Below the pieces are notes generated by a model. It saw nothing but the letters and a program-made list of their open reading frames with translations, ran no database searches and was not told the DNA's origin. From Bin87 sp026710825 (GTDB lineage Bacteria; Chloroflexota; Dehalococcoidia; Lucifugimonadales; UBA3495): a DNA stretch of 64,000 bases. Location of the stretch: assembly GCA_965232815.1 (NCBI GenBank), contig OZ247427.1:372001-436000 (forward strand), in the 5' to 3' direction. Made by a program: the position numbers and the translations under genes. Positions 25,571-32,867 of the stretch are shown in pieces. Numbering within the stretch: position 1 is the first letter of the stretch; each line of letters starts with the position of its first letter.

Positions 25571-26821
25571 ATGATTACGAACGTCGCCGCGGTAAATTTC
25601 AAGTGTTTTCGCGAACTGGACATAAGCCCGAAGATGTTGACCGTTCTGATAGGTCCCAACGGCACCGGCAAGTCCAGCGTCCTACAGGCACTGCTGCTAC
25701 TGAAGCAGTCCTCGGGAGCACCACGTATCCTGCATCAAGGGGAATTTGTTAATTTGGATGACCCCTCGGCGATCGTCCCAAAATTTTTGTTTCCGGCCGC
25801 TACTTTTCAACTTGCATTCGCTGGGAGATCTGTGGGTCTTGATTCGAATTCGAATCAAGACGTTGAATACCAATGGGGTGCAGAGTTTTCGGATTCTGGT
25901 CGGGTACTTGATAGCTTCGGGGAGGTGAGGTCATCTATAGATGGGGTTGCTCTTTGCGTTGCCAAAAAGAAGGGGTCCGAAGTAGAGCCCCATCTGATCC
26001 CTTCGGGAGATTCTTACATATCACTAATTCGGGTTCCAATAGTTGGTTCCTTCTTTGAATCTGTCGCTGTTGAAGGTGGATTAGACCCCAGTACCCCTGG
26101 CGCTGTAACGCGGATGGTGCGTGCTTCCAATGAAACGCTTAATTCCATTAGCTATGTCCCATCGGTCCGAGGCCTGATTCGCCCTAGATACCCTTTGAGT
26201 GACCAGTTGCTCGATGATGTATCGTTGGAGGCTGGTCTTAGCGGGCAAGAAGAACAGACGGCCTCCAATCTTGGCTACAGTCGCCCGCTGGAAGAACGGC
26301 TCTCCGATCTTATGGAACGGGTTACGGGCACAGGACTGCGTGCTGACATCGTCCCGCCTCAATCCGTCGAAGTAAAATCCATCATCTCCGCTGGTACAGT
26401 CAACATGGTGGCCGAGGGATTCGGATCCAACTCGTTGATTTTGTTGCTCCACCAATTGCTCAACGCGAAAAAGGGAGCGACGGTCCTGATTGAGGAGCCC
26501 GAAATCCACCTGCACCCCAAAGCCCAGGCGGATTTGGCGGAGGTGCTGGCCGACACAGCCAAGGCAGAAGAGAAGCAGATAATCATGACCACCCACAGTG
26601 AGTACGTGGCGGGGCGTCTACTGACCCTGGTGGCCGAGGGTAGACTCACTATCGACGAACTGGCGATCTACGCTTTCCACAAAGATGCAGCGGGGGAATG
26701 TTACGCAACGGAGGTTGAGGTCACGGAACGCGGTCAGGTCAAAGGGGGATTGGCGGGCTTCAACGACGCGACCCGTGACGAGATGCGCCGCTACGCCGAC
26801 GGTCTCCGAAATAGAGAATGA
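25571..26821 (+). CDS. AAA/ABC-type ATPase (OLD/AAA_21-like) of an ATPase-PIN pair
   Basis: 416 residues from the ATG at 25571 (MITNVAAVNFKCFRELDIS), the point where family similarity begins. Walker A is GPNGTGKSS (28-36); the C-terminal block has the Walker B VLIEEPEIHLHPKAQADL near residue 305 and the H-loop IIMTTHSEY near 338, as in SMC-like ATPases of OLD, RecF and defence proteins. The central 200 residues are unfamiliar. The PIN gene starts inside its stop (ATGA), so the two are translationally coupled. Such ATPases typically sense or scaffold and license a partner effector. Lower GC than the neighbours supports transfer. Confidence 0.8.
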   Translation: MITNVAAVNFKCFRELDISPKMLTVLIGPNGTGKSSVLQALLLLKQSSGAPRILHQGEFVNLDDPSAIVPKFLFPAATFQLAFAGRSVGLDSNSNQDVEYQWGAEFSDSGRVLDSFGEVRSSIDGVALCVAKKKGSEVEPHLIPSGDSYISLIRVPIVGSFFESVAVEGGLDPSTPGAVTRMVRASNETLNSISYVPSVRGLIRPRYPLSDQLLDDVSLEAGLSGQEEQTASNLGYSRPLEERLSDLMERVTGTGLRADIVPPQSVEVKSIISAGTVNMVAEGFGSNSLILLLHQLLNAKKGATVLIEEPEIHLHPKAQADLAEVLADTAKAEEKQIIMTTHSEYVAGRLLTLVAEGRLTIDELAIYAFHKDAAGECYATEVEVTERGQVKGGLAGFNDATRDEMRRYADGLRNRE

Positions 26822-27291
26822 CCCAGCGTTACATACTCGATGAAAACGTGGTCATCTATGCTCAACGGGGATTGGATCAGTACGACAATCCAAACCTTGA
26901 TTGCTCGGACCTCGTTAACGGGATCATTGACGAGGATCTCCGCACCTTGGTTGTGGATGACGTTTTATGGGACAAGTACGACGACCAACTCAACAACCCC
27001 TCGTATCTCGACGCAGAACACGGCCCTTACCTGATGATCAGGCTCTGGGGGTTATTGCAAATACCAGATAAAGTGCTCGGATTGGGGCATATCGCCCCCG
27101 ATTTTCCCGAGCAACATGGCATCCCGCCCGGGAGTCAGGACGATTTGTTTCTGGTGAAGTTGGTCGTCGAAACGCGGGCCGTCTTAGTAACCACGGATCG
27201 CCCGCTAATGCAAGACCTAAGGGCCTGTGGCATCCAGACTCGGTATAACCTGAGCATCGTTTCCCCGCAGGAAACACTCGCAGGCTTTTGA
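26818..27291 (+). CDS. PIN-like nuclease, partner of the AAA ATPase
   Basis: 157 residues. YILDENVVIYAQRG (Asp8), GSQDDLFLVKLVVETRAVLVTTDRPLM (Asp108, Asp109, Asp127) follow the PIN pattern of acidic residues at strand ends, and CSDLVNGIIDEDLRTLVVDDVLWDKYDDQL fits the intervening helices. It is larger than VapC and has no antitoxin next to it; the upstream ATPase takes that place. A nuclease function is inferred from the fold. The start overlaps the ATPase stop by four bases. Confidence 0.65.
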   Translation: MTQRYILDENVVIYAQRGLDQYDNPNLDCSDLVNGIIDEDLRTLVVDDVLWDKYDDQLNNPSYLDAEHGPYLMIRLWGLLQIPDKVLGLGHIAPDFPEQHGIPPGSQDDLFLVKLVVETRAVLVTTDRPLMQDLRACGIQTRYNLSIVSPQETLAGF

Positions 27292-27757
27292 GTCACCGCC
27301 TCACCCTGAAAGTGCAACCGATGACCGCCTTGCCGAACGCCCGTTACGTGCGGCGGATATAACCGCCCGTGAAAGCCATTTTGATACTCGGCATGGTTCG
27401 CTCAATAGGATGTACGTCGGGTCGCCATGACTGGCGTGGCGGGAGTTTTGATACCCAGCCTGCTTCACACAAGGGTTGTTATGGTTCGCCGAAGGTCCGT
27501 CACGGTTCGCCCAACCCCCGTTACGACGCCCTAATCACCAACCTCGGCAACTCCAGCCGGGCCAGCGGATGGCGTGCCAGATACGCCGATGCCGCCTCCG
27601 GCTCAACCCAACCCACAGTCGGCCTCTTGCGTGTCCAGCAAGTACCCTTCGCATCTCAACAACATTCCTCTGCTCCACCGCGCCCACCCCCGCTTGTCCC
27701 ACCCGGCCTTCTTTGCTACGCTTGCGCGGCATCCTCACCCCACCATTGGACCCGACC
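27292..27757. other. 466-base stretch between the island PIN gene and the ATP-grasp gene
   Basis: No convincing gene in any frame. It contains the tRNA anticodon-arm copy at 27623-27645. The open frame that runs into the ATP-grasp gene from 27476 is not protein-like before 27758. Confidence 0.5.
27623..27645. repeat. Copy of the tRNA-Val anticodon arm (candidate attachment site)
   Basis: 22 of 23 bases match 24675-24697 in the same orientation. The single difference falls exactly at tRNA position 33. Bases outside the 23 do not match, so it is a bounded duplication rather than a second tRNA gene. Confidence 0.7.
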
Positions 27758-29209
27758 GTGAGCGCTCCCCTACCAGACCGATTCAGCGATTACTCTCTCG
27801 AAGACCCAGTCTACGATGAGATGTTCCTGCCCGACGGCACGCCGCGGCCGCACTGCCTGGGCCTGTTCGACGCTCTCACCAACTACGCCGACGACCGTCT
27901 GGCCGGCGTCCAGGAACGCGTCACCCGCTCCTTCTCCAACGAAGGCATCACCTTCACCGTGTACGGCGACACCGAAGCCGAAGAGCGCATCATCCCCGTC
28001 GACTGCATCCCCCGCCTGCTCCCCAAAAGCGAGTGGGATTTCCTCGACGCCGGCCTCAAGCAGCGCCTGCAAACCCTGAACCTCTTCCTGCAGGACATCT
28101 ACAGCGACGCCAAAATCGTCGCCGACGGCGTGATCCCGGCCCAGGTCGTCTACGAGTGCCCCCAGTACCGGCCGGAGATGCGCGGGTTCACTCCGCCCCA
28201 GGGCACCTGGGTCGCCGTCTGCGGCACTGATGTCGTGCGCACCAACGACGGATTCCACGTCCTGGAAGACAACCTCCGCGTGCCCTCCGGCGTCTCCTAC
28301 ATGATCGCCAACCGCAAGGCCACCAAGGCCAGCCTGCGCCGCCTCTACCGCGAATCCCGCGTCCAGGAGGTGGAGCAGTACGGCCGCCTGTTGCAGCAGA
28401 CCTTCCGCGAACTCGCCCCCGATGGACGGGACAATCCCCGCATCGCCCTGCTCACCCCGGGCGTGTACAACTCCGCTTTCTATGAGCACATGTTCCTGTC
28501 TCACGAGATCGGCGCCGAGTTGGTCGAGGGCCGCGACCTCGTCGTCCGCGACGGTTTCGTGTACATGCGCACCACCGCCGGACTCCAGCGCGTTGACGTC
28601 ATCTACCGCCGAGTCGATGACGATTTCATCGACCCCTCGGTGTTCCGCTCCGACTCGGTCCTCGGCGTCCCCGGCCTGATGGATGCGTACCGCGCCGGCA
28701 ACGTCGCCCTTGCCAACGCCCCCGGCACCGGCGTCGCCGACGACAAGAGCGTCTACGCCTACGTCCCCGACATGATCCGCTACTACCGCAACGAGGAACC
28801 CCTCCTGCAGAACGTGGAAACCCACCTCTGCCGCAACCCCGAGGGGCTGGCCTACACCCTCGACAATCTGGACACCCTCGTCGTCAAGCGCGTCGGCGAG
28901 TCCGGAGGCTACGGCATGCTCGTCGGCATCCAGGCCACCCCGGAGGAACGCGCCGATTACGCGAAGCAGATCCGCGCCAACCCCAGCGACTTCATCGCCC
29001 AGCCGACCCTCGACCTGTCCCGCTCGCCCTGCCTCATCGACGGCAAATTCGAACCCCGCCACGTCGACCTCCGCCCCTTCATCCTGCATGGGCGCACCAC
29101 CCGCATCGTCCCCGGCGCCTTCTGTCGCGTCGCCCTGCGTCGCGGCAGCATCGTCGTCAACAGCAGCCAGGGCGGCGGCGGCAAAGACGTCTGGGTCCTC
29201 CAGGACTGA
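27758..29209 (+). CDS. Circularly permuted ATP-grasp type 2 family protein
   Basis: 483 residues from the GTG at 27758. MFLPDGTPRPHCLGLFDAL, then GITFTVYGD and RIIPVDCIPRLL, LNLFLQDIYSDAKIV, and NLRVPSGVSYMIANR mark this family (formerly DUF404/407). LDTLVVKRVGESGGYGMLVG and the final GGGGKDVWVLQD carry the nucleotide-binding parts. The family is thought to ligate amino groups to carboxylates. The alpha-E protein gene follows after 5 bases, the standard partner arrangement; the product of the pair is not known. Confidence 0.9.
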   Translation: MSAPLPDRFSDYSLEDPVYDEMFLPDGTPRPHCLGLFDALTNYADDRLAGVQERVTRSFSNEGITFTVYGDTEAEERIIPVDCIPRLLPKSEWDFLDAGLKQRLQTLNLFLQDIYSDAKIVADGVIPAQVVYECPQYRPEMRGFTPPQGTWVAVCGTDVVRTNDGFHVLEDNLRVPSGVSYMIANRKATKASLRRLYRESRVQEVEQYGRLLQQTFRELAPDGRDNPRIALLTPGVYNSAFYEHMFLSHEIGAELVEGRDLVVRDGFVYMRTTAGLQRVDVIYRRVDDDFIDPSVFRSDSVLGVPGLMDAYRAGNVALANAPGTGVADDKSVYAYVPDMIRYYRNEEPLLQNVETHLCRNPEGLAYTLDNLDTLVVKRVGESGGYGMLVGIQATPEERADYAKQIRANPSDFIAQPTLDLSRSPCLIDGKFEPRHVDLRPFILHGRTTRIVPGAFCRVALRRGSIVVNSSQGGGGKDVWVLQD

Positions 29210-29214
29210 TCGAA

Positions 29215-30273
29215 ATGCTCGCCCGCAGCGCCCAGGGACTCTACTGGATGGGCCGCTATCTCGAGCGGGCCGATCACCTCTGCCGTTTGCTGCGCCTCCA
29301 GACCGAAGCCCTCGTCGATCGTCCCATCGCCGAAATCTACAGCGGCTGGAATCGCATCTATTCCTGCCTCGATCGGCAGCCGCCCGGCGCCCGCCCCGAC
29401 TCCCTGCCCGGCTACGATCCCAGTCGCCCCGACGGCATCCTCCAGGTGATGGGCGTGCCCGGCACCCGCGCCTGGCAGTCCAGCGGCGGCGATGACTACA
29501 CCCTCGCCGACTCGTTCACCCTGGCCGACGACCTCACCTTCGAACGGTCCAACTCCGCTTCCGTGTTCAGCTGCTTCGCCATGGGCCGCGAAAACGCTCG
29601 CCAGATGCGCCACTGCATCAGCGCCGAGATGTGGACCACCCTCAACCTCGCCTACCTGCGCATCCAGCAGATCGACATCCTCGACATCTGGAACACCTCC
29701 CCCGAGACCTTTTACGCCGACACCGCCGCCGAAATCGATACCTTCATGGGCGTCGCCGCCGCCACCATGTACCGCGACGAGGGTTGGCACTTCATGCAGT
29801 TGGGCAGATTCATCGAGCGCGCCCAGTTGGCCATCGGCCTGTTCCTGTCCCAGATCGAGCTGTTCCAGTTGACCCATGCCAGCTCACCGGAAGAATCCGA
29901 GTCCGATTGGATCACACTGCTGCGGATGTACCACGCCATCGAAGCCTACAACCGCGCCTACAGCGTCGAGATCATCTCGGATCAGGTGCTGGACCTGCTC
30001 GCCACCGATCCCCTGCTGCCCGATTCGTTGTGCCGCTCGCTGGACGTCCTGGCTGCCGAGTTGGCCTCCATCGACCCCGGTCCGGATCCCGAGTACGACG
30101 CGGCGGCGCGCCGGCTCACCGGACGACTCGCCTCCATGGTCCACTACGATTGGCCCGACTCTGCGGACCGCCGGCGGTTGCTGATACGTCTGAGCACGTA
30201 CTGCCTCGATCTCCACGCCCTGGTGTCCGCCGCCTTCTTCGATTACGCCAGCGCCGCGCCATCCCCCAACTGA
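29215..30273 (+). CDS. Alpha-E domain-containing protein (DUF403)
   Basis: 352 residues, starting MLARSAQGLYWMGRYLERADHLCRLLR, which is the family signature. The rest is almost all helical, with ARQMRHCISAEMWTTLN and FMQLGRFIERAQLAIGL as further conserved segments. It is the usual partner of the circularly permuted ATP-grasp upstream, and often of a transglutaminase-like protein, absent here. Its biochemical role is unknown. Confidence 0.9.
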   Translation: MLARSAQGLYWMGRYLERADHLCRLLRLQTEALVDRPIAEIYSGWNRIYSCLDRQPPGARPDSLPGYDPSRPDGILQVMGVPGTRAWQSSGGDDYTLADSFTLADDLTFERSNSASVFSCFAMGRENARQMRHCISAEMWTTLNLAYLRIQQIDILDIWNTSPETFYADTAAEIDTFMGVAAATMYRDEGWHFMQLGRFIERAQLAIGLFLSQIELFQLTHASSPEESESDWITLLRMYHAIEAYNRAYSVEIISDQVLDLLATDPLLPDSLCRSLDVLAAELASIDPGPDPEYDAAARRLTGRLASMVHYDWPDSADRRRLLIRLSTYCLDLHALVSAAFFDYASAAPSPN

Positions 30274-30340
30274 CCCAGCGCAGACCCGTCACCCCCAACC
30301 GCCTCAACCCCTCACGTATGGACCCGCCAAACGGCGGCAT

Positions 30341-30369
30341 TGCAGATGTTGACATATCCTACTATGATT
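30341..30369 (+). promoter_or_regulatory. Possible promoter of the selenoprotein gene
   Basis: TTGCAG (30341-30346) and TATGAT (30364-30369) are 17 bases apart; a TTGACA at 30350 is closer than usual. Weak -35, fair -10. Confidence 0.35.
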
Positions 30370-30437
30370 AAAGTCCGCTAGAAATCCTGGCGTCCAACGT
30401 CGGTGTTTCAAGCCCGAGCGAATCGAGGAGGATTACT

Positions 30438-30863
30438 TTGGCTGATCAGCCCAGCGAAAAATCAGTGGCCCGGATGCGATTGTTTGTAGAACGATACTGC
30501 GAGAAATCCGGCACGTTCACGCACCCGGAAGAGGGGGTCGCCGAATCCGTGATCCTTGGCCTCGCCCAGAATGTCGATGACATCGGCCGACCGCTCTGCC
30601 CGTGCCGCTTCTACCCAAGCAAGGAAGAAGAGGTCAAGCATCGCACGTGGATTTGCGCCTGCGATGATATGCAGATCTATAAGTACTGCCATTGACTGCT
30701 CTTTGTGACTGAGGGCGGTCTGCCCATCACAGAGCATCTACCCGAAGACCACGAAGGCCGCGCCATCTACGGCGAAGTCAAGGACCCGACCCCCGACAAG
30801 GGTCGGCCCCTCCGCCATAAGGCCGAAGAGCGCGAGATAGAGCGCAGGGAACGCCCGTCGTAG
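30438..30863 (+). CDS. Ferredoxin:thioredoxin reductase catalytic subunit, probable selenoprotein (UGA at codon 86)
   Basis: TTG start with AGGAGG seven bases before it. Read to the first stop the product has 85 residues and ends YKYCH. The family motif CPC-x16-CPC-x8-CHC is matched exactly in spacing: Cys54-Pro-Cys56, Cys73-Ala-Cys75, Cys84-His, then UGA (30693-30695) where the last Cys belongs. The frame stays open after the UGA for 55 codons (LLFVTEGGLPITEHLPEDHEGR...) to TAG at 30861. In the characterised enzyme that last Cys and the second Cys of the first CPC form the redox disulfide, and the other four bind a [4Fe-4S] cluster. UGA read as selenocysteine gives a 141-residue enzyme with Sec86. 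No variable subunit or Sec machinery lies in the window. Confidence 0.82.
30693..30734 (+). promoter_or_regulatory. Predicted bacterial SECIS element
   Basis: Directly after the UGA, CTTTGTGA (30701-30708) pairs with TCACAGAG (30727-30734) as an 8-bp lower stem with one G-U. After a CTGA/A internal loop, GGGC (30713-30716) pairs with GCCC (30722-30725) and closes a GGUCU loop. 21 bases lie between the UGA and the first loop G, within the known bacterial range. A GGUCU apical loop is also found in E. coli fdhF. Confidence 0.75.
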
Positions 30864-30897
30864 CGTCCCCACCGCGCATCCAACAACAGCCTTAATC

Positions 30898-30930
30898 AGC
30901 CGCCTCCGTCCGACGACGGGGGCGGCTTTC
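30898..30930 (+). terminator. Intrinsic terminator after the selenoprotein gene
   Basis: GCCGCCTCCGTC and GACGGGGGCGGC form a 12-bp stem with a 4-base loop followed by TTTC. It lies 35 bases after the TAG at 30861, not after the UGA at 30693, which supports the longer reading frame. Confidence 0.65.
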
Positions 30931-31305
30931 ACATTCTCGACCCGCCGAACCTCACGCCCACCATCTACCCGCTCCCGGTCAGCCCTCCGAACCGCGAACC
31001 CAGAGGGCATCGTCCCGCTGCCTCGCCCTGGACACCGATAGCTACGATAACAAGCGCTAGGGTATGTATTTCTGCCTGCGCAAACTGATGCGCGATCACC
31101 GGTTCCACGCCGACCTGCCGCCCGACGTCCAGGAGCACATGATCGAACAGACCTACGAATTGGTCGGCGACGGCAACATGCGCGTCGTGCCCAAGCACCT
31201 GCAAAAAGGAGCGCGGCCTATGCAGCCCCGACGAGCTCGAATCAATCTGCCGCAGCGACGCCCCCAGGAACGCTGGCAGCGCCAGCAAGGCGCGGCCGGC
31301 ACTGG
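30931..31305. other. 375-base stretch with a doubtful small frame
   Basis: A frame from 31064 (MYFCLRKLMRDHRFHADLPPD...) reads like protein for about 50 residues, ends as an Arg/Gln-rich tail at 31309, and continues upstream across a TAG as LALDTDSYDNKR. It may be the remnant of a broken gene. No family recognised. Confidence 0.3.
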
Positions 31306-32433
31306 TTAGTATCGGTCGTATCGCCGGTCGAAATCGTCCGTTGACAAGGACAAAAAGCGGAAGAAGTCAACCAGGGCCCAGACGAGCGCAGCGGGGAAAA
31401 ACAGGACTAGCAATACCAGCATGGCTATGCCGCGCCCGGTGTGCCCCAGGTAAAACTGGTGAATGCCCAACCCTCCCAGGAATAGGGCCAGCAGCACGGC
31501 GACGGTTTTCGATTTCCCAACGTTCGCATGGGAACGAACCCTTGGCGTCCCAATAGGTTCGTTGCGCGTCGGAGGTGTTGCTGGTTGGGCAGTGTCCAAT
31601 TGGTGCGGAACGACGATGTACCGTTGCGTCGCATCGTCGAGCATCATTTGAGCGTCATCGTGGACCTCCAGGGAACGTGGCGCGATACTTTGCGCCTCTT
31701 GCAGCATCTGCAATCGAAACGCGTCAGCCGCACTCTTGTCTTCCCATTCCCACCAGTTCCAACCCTCGTCCCGTGCGTATAAGTGCCACAGGCAAAAATC
31801 CTCGCCCTCCAATTGGTTTTGCTGGCAGCGTTGGCCACGAAGATTGAGTGCCGGACATCTGTCCACGGGGGCGCGGACGGTTTGAGAGCGACGGCGTGGT
31901 CGTTGGCTTGCGGGCCGTGGAATGGAAGGGTCATGGCGACTGCAATAAGGCGTGTTCCCCATCGGAGGATTTTTGCAACGGTTTCCGGCCTGGGTTATCG
32001 CTTCACATTGAGGGGCCGGTCCAGTGCCCTCCAGATGGTTCTCGCAGTATGTTTGGCCGGGCAACCCTTCACGCCTACACCGGGCGCCGGTGGCGGTGCG
32101 ATAGTGACACTGGGTTTCCGGATCACGATGGATCGTGCAGTAAAGGAGGTCTGCAATAGTGGGGTTTTCGCAACGATGCCCGGTATCGGATTGGGCAGTG
32201 CACCGTCCGACCGAATATTCCACAGCGTCGTGCGCTGCGACAAAATCGAGCACCGCCCGGATGTGTCTGCAATTCTGAGTGGTTCGCCAGCCGAGGCATT
32301 CGCAGGCGTAAGTCCGCGAGCGGTCGCTGCCCACGTCGAAACTGACCGTGTACAGCAGGCCAGGGCTGGAGCGACTGGGAACAAGGTAGTTGTTGCCGTC
32401 ACCGATAAAGACGGCGGTGTTATCATTCGCCAT
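31306..32433 (-). CDS. SWIM zinc finger + four Cys/His repeats + TM2 domain protein
   Basis: 375 residues from the ATG at 32433, with GGAGGT ten bases upstream. The SWIM finger is CECLGWRTTQNCRH (Cys44, Cys46, Cys55, His57). Four tandem modules follow, each exactly C-x9-C-x10-C-x2-H, with a G-x-R before the second Cys and Y/F before the third, first Cys at residue 78. After a polar linker the C-terminus is a TM2 domain (AVLLALFLGGLGIHQFYLGHTGRGIAML, then a second span). So the zinc modules are tethered to the membrane on the cytoplasmic side. Function unknown; composition is less GC-rich than surroundings. Confidence 0.75.
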   Translation of the reverse strand: MANDNTAVFIGDGNNYLVPSRSSPGLLYTVSFDVGSDRSRTYACECLGWRTTQNCRHIRAVLDFVAAHDAVEYSVGRCTAQSDTGHRCENPTIADLLYCTIHRDPETQCHYRTATGARCRREGLPGQTYCENHLEGTGPAPQCEAITQAGNRCKNPPMGNTPYCSRHDPSIPRPASQRPRRRSQTVRAPVDRCPALNLRGQRCQQNQLEGEDFCLWHLYARDEGWNWWEWEDKSAADAFRLQMLQEAQSIAPRSLEVHDDAQMMLDDATQRYIVVPHQLDTAQPATPPTRNEPIGTPRVRSHANVGKSKTVAVLLALFLGGLGIHQFYLGHTGRGIAMLVLLVLFFPAALVWALVDFFRFLSLSTDDFDRRYDRY

Positions 32434-32842
32434 AGCAGCGTTGACCTCCGTACACGTTGGTGCTGAACTCCGCCGTAGATCATGGGCTCCAGCGACCGAG
32501 CATCCTACCACGCCGCTCGCAAAATGGGAGTGCTAATCGGCGATCGTACGTGTGCGCGTCAGCATAAGTGGCAATTCCAGCATGAATTGTGCCCGTAATT
32601 GGCGGTGTATCCGTTCCAGGCGGGCAATGTTGGCGACAGAGTAGTCACCGGTAACTATATCAGTAGATACGCGTGCTAAACTGGCCCCATGACCACGCCA
32701 CGCAACGGTGCGCTCGGCTCACTGGCCGACAAACTGCTGGCCCGTCAGCAGTGCAGCGGCGGACTCTACGACCTCGGCGGTATCTGGCACTACCTGCCCT
32801 AACTGGGCCGCCAGCCCACCCATCCCCATCTCACCGATCCGC
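32434..32842. other. 409-base stretch, no firm gene
   Basis: A 37-codon frame at 32689-32802 on the plus strand (MTTPRNGALGSLADKLLARQ...) is possible but unsupported. The rest is upstream region of the SWIM-TM2 gene. Confidence 0.35.
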
Positions 32843-32867
32843 TCATCCTTCGACAGGCTCAGGATCA
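32843..32867. repeat. Palindromic repeat (CCTTCGACAGGCTCAGG) abutting the MFS stop
   Basis: Reverse-strand copy of the family at 18438. The inverted ends ATCCT/AGGAT are intact. The MFS stop codon lies at its edge. Confidence 0.65.

Larger units (their letters stand above)
24675..27645. mobile_element. Genomic island bounded by tRNA-Val and a copy of its anticodon arm
   Basis: The 23 bases at 24675-24697 (tRNA anticodon arm and variable loop) recur in the same orientation at 27623-27645 with one mismatch, as attachment-site direct repeats do. The roughly 2.9 kb between them hold only an AAA ATPase gene and a PIN gene plus about 1.2 kb without convincing genes. No integrase is present, so the element is either a remnant or mobilised from elsewhere. 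Composition inside is visibly more AT-rich than the flanks. Confidence 0.6.

Noticed and set aside
27476..27757. Upstream extension of the ATP-grasp gene
   Set aside because: Not protein-like and contains the tRNA fragment; the GTG at 27758 fits the family start.
30438..30695. Reductase gene ending at the first TGA (85 residues)
   Set aside because: It would lack the catalytic Cys; the frame continues, a SECIS-like hairpin follows and the terminator lies after the second stop.
32689..32802. 37-codon small gene
   Set aside because: No clear ribosome site or known match; kept only as a note in the gap description.
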